Part shown: positions 1-6,733 of the stretch, one piece after another
Layout of the letters: every line of letters begins with the position of its first letter
Numbering within the stretch: position 1 is the first letter of the stretch
Assembly (NCBI GenBank): GCA_036961445.1
Contig: JBALVO010000146.1
Location: 1 to 8,909, forward strand
Origin: JBALVO01 sp036961445
GTDB taxonomy: Bacteria; Pseudomonadota; Gammaproteobacteria; Pseudomonadales; Halieaceae
Length of the DNA stretch: 8,909 nt
Direction: 5' to 3'
The notes under the pieces: generated by a model
What the model was told of the DNA's origin: nothing
Databases searched by the model: none
What the model saw: the letters and a program-made list of their open reading frames with translations, nothing else
Made by a program: the position numbers and the translations under genes

Positions 1-35
1 GAATAAATCCAGGAACCAAAAAAGGAGCGAGTAAA

Positions 36-800
36 ATGAAACCAGTATGTTTGGTCATCGGCGCCGGGGCCGGTATCGGGGGCAACGTCGGTAAGCGCTT
101 CGCCACCGCGGGATATCATGCGGTGTTATGTCGCCGCAGTGATGAAGAGGGTCTCAATGCCCTGGTTGCTGACATACAGGCCGACGGCGGTGAGGCCTCT
201 GGCTATCTTTTAAATGCGGTGGCAGAAAACGCGATAGAAGATATGATAGCGACCACCGAAAAAGAGATCGGTCCTATCGAAGTCGTCGTTTACAATCTTG
301 GTGCCCAAATAGGTGATCGGTCTTTAAAGGACACCTCATACAAGGCATTTGAAATGGGTTGGCGCATGGCAACCTTCGGTTTATTTCGGGTCGCTTCATC
401 GCTATGCCCGCTGATGGAAGAACGCGGTAAAGGGACCTTTATCGTCACTTCCGCTACCGCTGCCGTTCGTGGCAACGCCGGCCAGCATTCCCATGCAGCC
501 GCTATGGGCGGACGCCGCATGCTGTGCCAGTCTCTGAATGCCGAATTTGGACCAAAGGGTATTCACATTGCCCTCGTTCTCATAGACGGTGCCGTCGACG
601 CACCGGACACACTCGGAAAAATGCTTGGCGCAGAGCGCTTTCAGGCACTGCGTGAAAGCAAGGGTATGGAACATGACGGCTTAATGCTACCGGCAAAAAT
701 CGCCGAAACTTACCTGCATCTTGCACAACAGCATCGATCAACCTGGACACATGAAATTGACCTTCGATCTTATTCGGATCGGCCGTGGTGGAATCACTAG
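36..800 (+). CDS. SDR-family oxidoreductase with non-canonical active site
   Basis: A 254-residue short-chain dehydrogenase/reductase-like protein, probably cytosolic, with a Rossmann fold for NAD(P). The glycine-rich nucleotide loop GAGAGIG is at residues 9-15, and NLGA at 87-90 replaces the family's NNAG. The catalytic Ser is S139 (VTSATAAVRG). The C-terminal half (QSLNAEFGPKGIHIALVLIDGAVD, read in two parts at about 165-188) resembles a proteobacterial SDR subgroup that shares an IDGxxD motif and a WTHEIDLR-type tail (237-244). The odd point is the catalytic YxxxK: aligned on QSL, the Tyr position is H153 and the Lys position is M157. Substrate is unknown and normal SDR catalysis is doubtful. 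The start is supported by AAAGGAG at 21-27, eight bases before the ATG. It is convergent with the HAD gene downstream. The fold is confident; the function is not. Confidence 0.9.
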   Translation: MKPVCLVIGAGAGIGGNVGKRFATAGYHAVLCRRSDEEGLNALVADIQADGGEASGYLLNAVAENAIEDMIATTEKEIGPIEVVVYNLGAQIGDRSLKDTSYKAFEMGWRMATFGLFRVASSLCPLMEERGKGTFIVTSATAAVRGNAGQHSHAAAMGGRRMLCQSLNAEFGPKGIHIALVLIDGAVDAPDTLGKMLGAERFQALRESKGMEHDGLMLPAKIAETYLHLAQQHRSTWTHEIDLRSYSDRPWWNH

Positions 801-906
801 GGTAGGTATGGTTTTTGCTATCGCATCAGGCAGCTAGCCCCCCGTATCGCCAAAGCAAAAGTGCGGGTGCTTACGCGACACTGCCACAGCGCACCCAGGC
901 AATCAC

Positions 907-1650
907 TTAACTGTGGTGCAACTGGCGGATAAGCGCCGGCAATTCGTCAGGATGCAGCACCGTATGATGGGGATCAATGCCCAGCTCAGCATCCAGTGGT
1001 TGCTGATGTTGAATCCAGACTGAGGTAATACCGCTGCCATGCGCGCCGGCAATATCAGTCGCCAGGCTGTCGCCAACATGGATGGCCTCATGAGCTTCAC
1101 AGTTGGCGAGCCTCAGGGCTTTCTCAAAAATTGAACGCGCCGGTTTTTGCGCTGGCTCCTGGCCGCCAATGATGATGTGATCGACATACTGCGCAAGGTT
1201 TACCGCCTCGACTTTTGGAATCTGCGAATACTCCGGTCCGTTGGTGATAACCACCAGAGTAAAAATTCTGCGCGCCTGGAGCAAAAAATCCGCTATTCCC
1301 GGATAGAAGTGGAAGGCTTCAAGTCGATCATGGTCAAAATTGCTTTGCAGGGCTTTAGCTGCTGCTTCACTCACACTGTCGATGCCCTGTGCAGCCAGCA
1401 GATCTCGAATCAACTGCAGGCGGAATGCACCTTCATTTTGTTGCTCGATAATAGGCAGGTAGCGGGCGCGCTGGCTGTCGCTCCACTGCCGATAAATACC
1501 AGCGACATAGGCCCGGGCAACACCTTCGCCGTCAACACTGTCTCCATATTGCGACTGTAGCGCCTGCCCCATCAACTGCCTGGCCTTTTCGTTGGCACTG
1601 AAGGTATCGCACAGGGTTTCATCCATGTCGAGAAATAGTGCTTTTAGCAT
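907..1650 (-). CDS. HAD-superfamily hydrolase (phosphatase-like, subfamily IA)
   Basis: A 247-residue cytosolic HAD hydrolase, likely a small-molecule phosphatase. All four HAD motifs are present: motif I DMDET with nucleophile D8 and general acid/base D10; motif II ITNG with T136; motif III K169 in the stretch QKPARSIF; motif IV HVGDSLATD with D194 and D199. The helical C1 cap falls between motifs I and II at about residues 15-110. Length and motif layout fit the YjjG / N-acylneuraminate-9-phosphatase-like branch, but the substrate cannot be read from sequence; nucleotide monophosphates or sugar phosphates are typical of the branch. The ATG at 1650 has a GGAG (complement of 1657-1660) six bases upstream. 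It lies downstream of the LysR gene on the same strand with a 105-bp gap containing a hairpin, so it is probably a separate transcript. Confidence 0.9.
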   Translation of the reverse strand: MLKALFLDMDETLCDTFSANEKARQLMGQALQSQYGDSVDGEGVARAYVAGIYRQWSDSQRARYLPIIEQQNEGAFRLQLIRDLLAAQGIDSVSEAAAKALQSNFDHDRLEAFHFYPGIADFLLQARRIFTLVVITNGPEYSQIPKVEAVNLAQYVDHIIIGGQEPAQKPARSIFEKALRLANCEAHEAIHVGDSLATDIAGAHGSGITSVWIQHQQPLDAELGIDPHHTVLHPDELPALIRQLHHS

Positions 1651-1702
1651 ACGAGGCTCCGCCGGTTATTGGATATATCATGCCATAAAACTGACAATGC
1701 CA

Positions 1703-1719
1703 AGTGGGGCCGACCCACT
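1703..1719 (-). terminator. Candidate hairpin terminator after the LysR gene
   Basis: A perfect 6-bp inverted repeat, AGTGGG and CCCACT, with a 5-nt loop lies about 37 bases past the stop codon of the LysR gene as read on the minus strand. The sequence that follows on that strand is only moderately T-rich, without a clean U-tract, so an intrinsic terminator is possible but not proven. It would separate the LysR gene from the HAD gene. Confidence 0.35.
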
Positions 1720-1755
1720 GAGATTGATCTGAAGACGGTCAAACACGCGACTTTA

Positions 1756-2664
1756 CTAAGAGTATTTAGCCTGCACCCGCGTCACCAAAAAATCCACGGC
1801 GGCTTTGACCTTGGGAACCAGGTAACGCTGTTTTTGATATAAAAGATACACCGCCAGATCTGTATTCTGGGTAATGTGCAAACCCGGATCAATATCCAGC
1901 TCCTGTAGCTCACCGCTCTGAAGATAGGATGCTAATGTCCAGCGCGGCGCCATCATTATGCCCTGCCCCTGAACCGCTTTGTCCGCCAACCACCGTCCAT
2001 TATTAGATACCGCCACTTGCGGAGCAGATACATCCTGCCAAAGACCATTTAACTCACAAATCCAGGGCGTGGGCCCGGTGGGCGTGCGGTAGTACAGGCC
2101 TTTATGCTGACTTAAATCCAGCGGGTGTCTGGGCGTACCCATGCGGGCCAAATAGCACGGCGCTGCCACCGGAATAAATTCGTTGCTCATCAGTTTGATC
2201 GCCAGAACTCTCTCGTTCGGCGCGTAACCACCGCGGATGGCAATGTCGACATCGTCGCGACCCAGGCTGGATAATTCATCACTCAACCTGACGTCCAGAA
2301 TGATATCCGGGTAGCGCTCACTGAACTCATCCAACAACGGTAATAAAATACGATCACCAAATCCCACCATGGAACTGATGCGCAGCACACCCATGGGCTT
2401 GGCATGATAACTCCGCACCATCTCATCGCAATGCTCCAACTGGCCGAGAATTTCCTGTACTTGAGAATAGTAAGTCTGACCAATTTCGGTGAGCTGTATT
2501 GCGCGAGTAGAGCGTTTCAACAAAGTGGCACCCAGGCTCTGCTCCAGATCAGCAACCCGGCGTGACAAAGATGAGGCGGGTACCGAGAAAATTCGAGCCG
2601 CCTTGGTGAAACTGCCAGACTCGACTACGGCGGAGAAATACCGCAGAGCACGTAACTGATCCAT
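1756..2664 (-). CDS. LysR-family transcriptional regulator (CrgA-like group)
   Basis: A 302-residue LysR-type regulator. The N-terminal winged helix-turn-helix covers about residues 3-60, with the typical ALRYFSAVVESGSFTKAAR start, the recognition-helix region PASSLSRRVADLE at 29-41 and the wing LLKRSTRAIQLTEIG at 48-62. A linker helix (about 63-88) follows, then a periplasmic-binding-protein-like effector domain from about residue 92 to 297. The ending is that of a full-length family member. It is transcribed divergently from the MDR reductase, and the shared intergenic region holds a LysR-type inverted repeat 19 bp from this start. By family rule it probably regulates that reductase and itself; the inducer is unknown but could be an electrophilic or quinone-like compound, given the neighbour's family. 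The ribosome-binding site is weak (GGGA about nine bases upstream). Confidence 0.93.
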   Translation of the reverse strand: MDQLRALRYFSAVVESGSFTKAARIFSVPASSLSRRVADLEQSLGATLLKRSTRAIQLTEIGQTYYSQVQEILGQLEHCDEMVRSYHAKPMGVLRISSMVGFGDRILLPLLDEFSERYPDIILDVRLSDELSSLGRDDVDIAIRGGYAPNERVLAIKLMSNEFIPVAAPCYLARMGTPRHPLDLSQHKGLYYRTPTGPTPWICELNGLWQDVSAPQVAVSNNGRWLADKAVQGQGIMMAPRWTLASYLQSGELQELDIDPGLHITQNTDLAVYLLYQKQRYLVPKVKAAVDFLVTRVQAKYS

Positions 2665-2682
2665 GATTTACCATCCCGACAC

Positions 2683-2707
2683 TATTATTGCCTATATGAC
2701 AATAATA
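2683..2707. promoter_or_regulatory. Probable LysR operator (8-9-8 inverted repeat with T-N11-A core)
   Basis: TATTATTG, nine bases, then CAATAATA: a perfect 8-bp inverted repeat between the divergent LysR and MDR reductase genes. Its inner part reads T-G-N9-C-A, which is the T-N11-A core known for LysR-type binding sites. It ends 19 bp from the LysR ATG and lies 122 bp upstream of the reductase ATG, so it could serve autoregulation and activation of the reductase. An ATGACA hexamer at 2696-2701 overlaps it and could be part of a promoter, but I could not find a well-spaced -10 partner. Confidence 0.65.
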
Positions 2708-2812
2708 TAAGGCTAATCTGGCTATATATCTTACATTTTTATACAGTAATAATGCCTGCTTTCAGGGTATGCAGCCGTTTAAGCGTATCCATCATTTCCA
2801 CCATCTAATGAT

Positions 2813-2820
2813 AAAGGGAG
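2813..2820 (+). promoter_or_regulatory. Ribosome binding site fixing the MDR reductase start
   Basis: AAAGGGAG lies eight bases before the ATG at 2829. The two in-frame ATGs further upstream, at 2769 and 2808, have no comparable Shine-Dalgarno sequence and would add residues not seen at the start of this family. The start is therefore placed at 2829. Confidence 0.8.
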
Positions 2821-2828
2821 ATCCACCA

Positions 2829-3827
2829 ATGAGTACTTATACCGCAATACACCTTATTGCCCGCCCCAGTCCCGGCCCCGTCAGTGCAGAGATATTTGAG
2901 GTGAGACACCATGACATGCCCAAGGCAGGCCCTGGTCAACTACTGATAAAGCAAACCCATATGTCTTTGGATCCAGCCATGCTCGGTTGGATGAGCCCCG
3001 ACCCCGAGAGCTATATACCACCCGTCGAGCTGGGTGACGTTATGCGTTCTTCTGGCCTGGGAGAGATCCTTGAAAGCAACAACCCGGACTTCGCAGTCGG
3101 TGACCGCGTAATGGGCATGATGGGTTGGACAGAATATTGTGTAAGTGACGGCCAGGGCCTGAACAAAGTTCAGCCGGGCCTGGATGCTGAAACGGTGCTT
3201 TCGGTATTTGCCCTGCCCGGTTTGACCGCCACCCAGGGCTTGTTTGGTTTTGGACATCCCAAAGCCGGAGAGACTATTGTCGTTAGTGGCGCCGCCGGTT
3301 CGGTCGGCTCCCTGGTTGGCCAGCTGGCCAAAGCTGAAGGCTTAAACGTCATTGGGGTCGCGGGTAACGACGAAAAGTGCGAGTGGCTCACCAATGAACT
3401 CGGCTTTGATGGGGCTATTAATTACAAGACCGATGATATCGCTGAAAAGCTGACCGCATTGGCGCCCAAAGGTATCGATATTTACTTCGAAAACACCGGT
3501 GGCCCGATTCAACATAACGTATTCGAGCGTATGAATGCTCACGGGCGTATCGTCGTGTGCGGAATGATCTCAGACTATGGCAAAGCGCAACCGAGCGCGG
3601 GGCCCAACTGGATACCCATCATCAAGAAACGCCTTACCATTGCGGGCTTCGCGATGCCCGATCACTTTGGGGACGTACCTGAGCTTGTTGCCAAGCTGAC
3701 CCCCTATGTGATGGCGGGGCAGATCAAGCACCGGGCCCATATTCTGGACGGACTGGAGTCTGCCATTGGCGGCCTGAACCTGTTCTTCACTGGCGCCAAC
3801 AAAGGCAAACTGATAGTTAAGCTCTAG
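2829..3827 (+). CDS. NADPH-dependent MDR oxidoreductase (CurA / prostaglandin reductase-like)
   Basis: A 332-residue, zinc-independent medium-chain reductase of the group that includes E. coli CurA and leukotriene B4 12-hydroxydehydrogenase/prostaglandin reductases, which reduce the C=C bond of enones and enals with NADPH. Visible family marks: PGQLLIKQTHMSLDPAMLGWM at about 35-55 (read in parts), the nucleotide-binding loop SGAAGSVGS at 153-161, K183 and Y199 in the NDEK...INYKTDD region at the places that bind NADP phosphate in characterised members, ENTGG at 221-225, and the C-terminal GANKGKLIVKL. No structural zinc-binding cysteine cluster is present. It is divergent from a LysR gene and probably under its control. 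A likely role is detoxifying reactive carbonyls or quinones; the real substrate is unknown. Confidence 0.93.
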   Translation: MSTYTAIHLIARPSPGPVSAEIFEVRHHDMPKAGPGQLLIKQTHMSLDPAMLGWMSPDPESYIPPVELGDVMRSSGLGEILESNNPDFAVGDRVMGMMGWTEYCVSDGQGLNKVQPGLDAETVLSVFALPGLTATQGLFGFGHPKAGETIVVSGAAGSVGSLVGQLAKAEGLNVIGVAGNDEKCEWLTNELGFDGAINYKTDDIAEKLTALAPKGIDIYFENTGGPIQHNVFERMNAHGRIVVCGMISDYGKAQPSAGPNWIPIIKKRLTIAGFAMPDHFGDVPELVAKLTPYVMAGQIKHRAHILDGLESAIGGLNLFFTGANKGKLIVKL

Positions 3828-3843
3828 GGCTGTCATATCAGGT

Positions 3844-3875
3844 CATTGTTCCCGATGGCGACATTGGGAACGATG
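3844..3875. terminator. Strong stem-loop with GCGA tetraloop after the MDR reductase
   Basis: The arms 3844-3857 and 3862-3875 pair over 14 positions with two G-T wobbles, around a GCGA (GNRA) tetraloop at 3858-3861. It begins 17 bases after the reductase stop codon. There is no T-tract on either side, so it is not a textbook intrinsic terminator; it may act as a 3'-end stabilising hairpin or with Rho. It lies between the convergent ends of the reductase and nrdJ genes, where a bidirectional 3'-end structure would make sense. Confidence 0.55.
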
Positions 3876-4002
3876 CTAACAGCCATTGTATGGCACGGAT
3901 CAGCTGGTGGGTCTTCAGGCATCGGCCACGGTGCCAGTGACAATCAGTTTCGACGGGCTATTAAACCCCCCGGCTCACAAGGGCAGGCGTTTTTACCGCC
4001 GC

Positions 4003-6497
4003 TCAACCGCAGGCACCAATGTGACCACAGGCGGTGCAAAAATCACAGCCATCGCGTTTAATCACAGCCCGCACGCTGCACTCTTCACAGACCTTCCCCG
4101 CCAACGGCAAATTAACGATCTTGTCGTCGGCCATTGAGCCCTTGCNNNNNNNNNNNNNNNNNNNNNNNNNNNNNNNNNNNNNNNNNNNNNNNNNNNNNNN
4201 NNNNNNNNNNNNNNNNNNNNNNNNNNNNNNNNNNNNNNNNNNNNNCCGTTGAATTCCAGGGGGTAGGCGCCGGACAGCCAGACGCTGTAGGGGCGATGAC
4301 TGCCATCGGGGAGCACGCACTCCTTCACGAACATGGCAAAATCATCACCGGTGCCAGGGTTTTTTACGTCCACCGTCCAGGACAGGGTGCCGTCCACGCC
4401 TGATTTTGGTTCCTTGCGCGAAAACATCGCGTCAACCAATGGCGACGGCTGTTGCTCCACATCATCGAACACACCAAGTTCCTGGCAGCGGTGCTTTACC
4501 AGGCGAGCAAGTGCGCTGACCGAGCCTGGCACAGTTTCAATAGCGCCGGAGGGCATTGTCATCTGGAAAGCGACCGTTGGCGTTTTGGACAAGGAGGCCA
4601 ATTTTATCCGCAGCCACTCACGATCTTCACTGCGCATATCCATGGACAGATTTTTCGCCAGCGCCGCGAGTCCGCGGGGCGTTTGCTCGCCATTAACCCA
4701 CACCTCAAAGGGGTGGTTGCTGCCATTTTCCATGTGACTGACAAATACCGCGAACCGGTGTTCAGGATTGTCGATAAGATAGGTCATCGACGGTGTTCCT
4801 TCTGCGCGCTGGGGTCGATGGGCCCAGCGCAGAGTGGCCAATGCCACCTCGGGCGTTGCGGCAATATGTAATTTACGATCGGGTTCGGACTGATCCAGGT
4901 CCTGTGGCTGGCTGGCGGCTGCCTCAACTGACAATACGCTGCCGATAACAGCGTTGGGGCGGTAGGTGGTAATGCCCTTCAAACCATTTTTCCAGGCATT
5001 GACGTAAATGTCCTTGAACTGCGCGAAGGGATAGTCTGCCGGTACGTTGACCGTTTTCGAAATCGACGCGCAGATGTAGGGCTGGATCGCAGCCTGCATT
5101 AGCATGTGATCGTTGGCGCTGATGTCCAGGGCGCTAACGAACTGCTCGGGAAGGTGTTCGAGGTCTCCCCCGCTAACCCGGTATTGACGATAGGCGTGGT
5201 CTTCAACCCGGTATTCGCTGCTGGAGCCGTCCGCTTCGCGTTTCTTGCGCGTGTAAAACCATGAGAAGGCGGGCTCCAGGCCATTGGAGCAGTTGTCCGC
5301 AAAGGCGAGCGAGATGGTGCCGGTTGGCGCAATGGAAAGCAGGTGACTGTTGCGCAGGCCATGCGTCTTGATACGCTCGCGAATCTCCTGTGGCAGACGC
5401 CTGGCCATGCCGCTGTTGAGGAATTGCCCGGCGTCGAATTTCGGGAATGCCCCTTTTGTTATCGCCAACTCAATAGAGGCTTCATAAGCAGCATCGCGCA
5501 TGCGGCGGGTCAGCTCAGCGGCAAAATCGCGGCCGGACTGGCTGTCATAGCGCAGCCCCAGCATGATCAACACGTCACCCAGGCCAGTGTAGCCCAATCC
5601 AATACGGCGTTTGTCGGCCGCCTCCTGCTGCTGTTGCGGCAACGGCCACTGGGTAACGTCGAGTACGTTGTCCAGCATCCGAACAGCAATCGCCACCGCA
5701 TTACAGTAGCGGGAAAAATCAAACGCTGCCTGGGCTGAGAACGGCTCTTTTACAAAAGCACACAAGTTGAATGAGCCCAGGCAGCAGCATCCGTAGTCGG
5801 GGATGGGAATTTCTCCGCAGGGATTGGTCGCCTCTATTGTTTCGCAGTAATGCAGGTTGTTCTCGGCATTGATGCGATCCAAAAATAGCACGCCCGGTTC
5901 AGCGGCGTTGTAGGTGTTCTGCATGATAGCGTCCCAGATTTCACCGGGATTGACCCTGGCGTAAACCCAGCGGGCATCGTCGCGNNNNNNNNNNNNNNNN
6001 NNNNNNNNNNNNNNNNNNNNNNNNNNNNNNNNNNNNNNNNNNNNNNNNNNNNNNNNNNNNNNNNNNNNNNNNNNNNNNNNNNNNTCGTAGCCAACACCGC
6101 CACCACGGCGCATGGTTTCAGCCGCTTCACGCAGCGCGTGATAGATACCGGGCTTGGTGCCGACCGTACCCGAGATGGAATCTCCCACAGGCTGCACAAA
6201 GCAATTAATAAGGGTGGCGCTCCTGATGTCGGTGCCGGCGGCGCTGTTGATACGACCGCCGGGTATAAAGCCCGCCTCGAGGGTTTCAAGGAACTGCGGA
6301 GTGAATGCCTCGGGTTGTTGTTCGGCTTGTGCCAGTGCCCGGGCCACACGCTGGCGAATGGCACGCACCATCGCGGGTCCATCAAGCGCCTGTTCCGCGC
6401 CCTTGGCATACTTTTCCCGCAGTACGTCGAGACTCACTACCTGCCAGTCGTCGGCAACGGCAGATACTGAGGAGGGTTCTGTGCTGTTGGTGGTCAT
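4003..6497 (-). CDS. nrdJ: Adenosylcobalamin-dependent (class II) ribonucleotide reductase, interrupted by two sequence gaps
   Basis: Reduces ribonucleotides to deoxyribonucleotides with a radical made from adenosylcobalamin, so it works with or without oxygen. The N-terminal part carries LINCFVQPVGDS with C99 as the first redox cysteine, then the RRGGGVGY motif (130-137). After the first gap come EPGVLFLDRIN and NPCGE (codons at 5811-5825), whose Cys is the expected thiyl-radical residue flanked by the conserved Asn and Glu. The second redox Cys is in a CCC triplet (5781-5789). STAPTGT-like SIAPTGTISL follows. The C-terminal part has two related modules: one from about FAVFVSHMENGS, a second from FAMFVKECVLPDGS, cut by the second gap. 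The tail is a zinc-ribbon-like CEEC...CDFCTACGHIGACG ending at the TGA at 4003-4005. The true tail is in a different nominal frame from the middle because the gap length is not real. The start at 6497 has GGGG about nine bases upstream. Family members of this layout are longer than what is present. Confidence 0.95.
4146..4245. other. Assembly gap (100 N) in the C-terminal region of nrdJ
   Basis: Exactly 100 unknown bases, a usual placeholder for a gap of unknown size. Upstream coding ends in SGAYPLEFN and coding resumes near KGSMADDKIVNLPLAGKVCEEC. The frame changes across the gap if 100 is taken literally. By comparison with the preceding related module, which runs roughly 75 residues past the equivalent point, the real missing DNA is probably longer than 100 bp. 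Confidence 0.95.
5985..6084. other. Assembly gap (100 N) in the N-terminal catalytic region of nrdJ
   Basis: Exactly 100 unknown bases between RRGGGVGY and DDARWVYARVNPGEIWD. In class II reductases of this type about 100 residues, including an ESAGSRRGAQM-like stretch, normally lie between these motifs, while 100 bases would hold only about 33 codons. The gap is therefore probably understated by some 200 bp or more. The frame happens to be kept at the nominal size. Confidence 0.95.
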
Positions 6498-6536
6498 GTT
6501 TTACCCCGGATGGTTGGGTGCTTTACCCGTTGTCAC

Positions 6537-6556
6537 AATATTGCCGCCGCAGTATT
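6537..6556 (-). other. Small hairpin in the nrdJ leader
   Basis: Arms 6537-6544 (AATATTGC) and 6549-6556 (GCAGTATT) pair at seven of eight positions with a 4-nt loop, about 40 bases before the nrdJ start. It could influence translation or mRNA stability, or mean nothing. The rest of the leader (6498-6616) shows no other structure I can support. Confidence 0.25.
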
Positions 6557-6616
6557 ACCAGTGTAGACAAGACTTGGATTCTGGTCTCAGGGACACCTAC
6601 GCGCTTATTATTAATA

Positions 6617-6632
6617 ACACTATATGTAGTGA
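6617..6632 (-). promoter_or_regulatory. NrdR box, proximal
   Basis: ACACTATATGTAGTGA closely matches the 16-bp NrdR box consensus (ACACWATATWTTGTGT type), the site of the ATP/dATP-sensing repressor of ribonucleotide reductase genes. It starts 120 bp upstream of the nrdJ ATG. The core ACTATATGTAGTG (6619-6631) is repeated exactly in the second box, 31 bp away, about three helical turns as in known NrdR box pairs. Confidence 0.9.
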
Positions 6633-6647
6633 TACTACGCCTATCCG

Positions 6648-6663
6648 AAACTATATGTAGTGT
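6648..6663 (-). promoter_or_regulatory. NrdR box, distal
   Basis: AAACTATATGTAGTGT is the second NrdR box of the pair, 151-166 bp upstream of the nrdJ ATG. It shares a 13-bp identical core with the proximal box. The minus-strand reading of each box contains TATAGT, a fair -10 hexamer, so bound NrdR could cover the promoter; the exact promoter is not clear. Confidence 0.9.
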
Positions 6664-6690
6664 GAATATCTCGCAATATTTCCTGGGGTT

Positions 6691-6704
6691 TTGACCTGTA
6701 TCAA
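6691..6704. promoter_or_regulatory. FNR/Anr/Dnr-type site upstream of nrdJ
   Basis: TTGAC-CTGT-ATCAA matches the FNR-family consensus TTGAT-N4-ATCAA at nine of ten positions. Its centre (6697.5) lies 42 bp from the centre of the distal NrdR box. If it acts at the usual class II activator position of -41.5, transcription of nrdJ would start near 6656, inside that NrdR box. Oxygen-limited activation of an oxygen-independent reductase is biologically sensible. It lies 30 bp past the stop codon of the AI-2E-type gene, and the only promoter-facing gene nearby is nrdJ. Confidence 0.6.
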
Positions 6705-6733
6705 GGTTTTACCCGAAGTCTACATCGCAGGCA

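Noticed and set aside
865..896. Inverted repeat GGGTGC ... GCACCC between the convergent SDR and HAD genes
   Set aside because: Only 6 bp with a 20-base loop and no T-tract; too weak to call a terminator. The rest of 801-906 shows nothing else.
1147..1560. Open frame of 137 codons on + inside the HAD gene
   Set aside because: It is the opposite strand of a gene with all four HAD motifs and has no ribosome-binding site or protein-like character.
2769..2828. Upstream in-frame starts that would add 20 residues to the MDR reductase
   Set aside because: No Shine-Dalgarno before 2769 or 2808, whereas AAAGGGAG precedes 2829, and the family begins near the 2829 start.
3986..4000. GGCG ... CGCC hairpin just after the nrdJ stop
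   Set aside because: A 4-bp stem with a 7-base loop is too short to support as a terminator.
5343..5738. Open frame of 131 codons on + inside nrdJ
   Set aside because: Antisense shadow over the conserved catalytic part of nrdJ.
6498..6616. Cobalamin riboswitch in the nrdJ leader
   Set aside because: A B12-dependent enzyme makes this worth checking, but the leader is about 120 bases and I see no B12-box-like core or multi-helix layout.
6619..6662. The ACTATATGTAGTG direct repeat as the start of a CRISPR or iteron array
   Set aside because: Only two copies, each an imperfect palindrome matching NrdR boxes and placed upstream of a ribonucleotide reductase gene.
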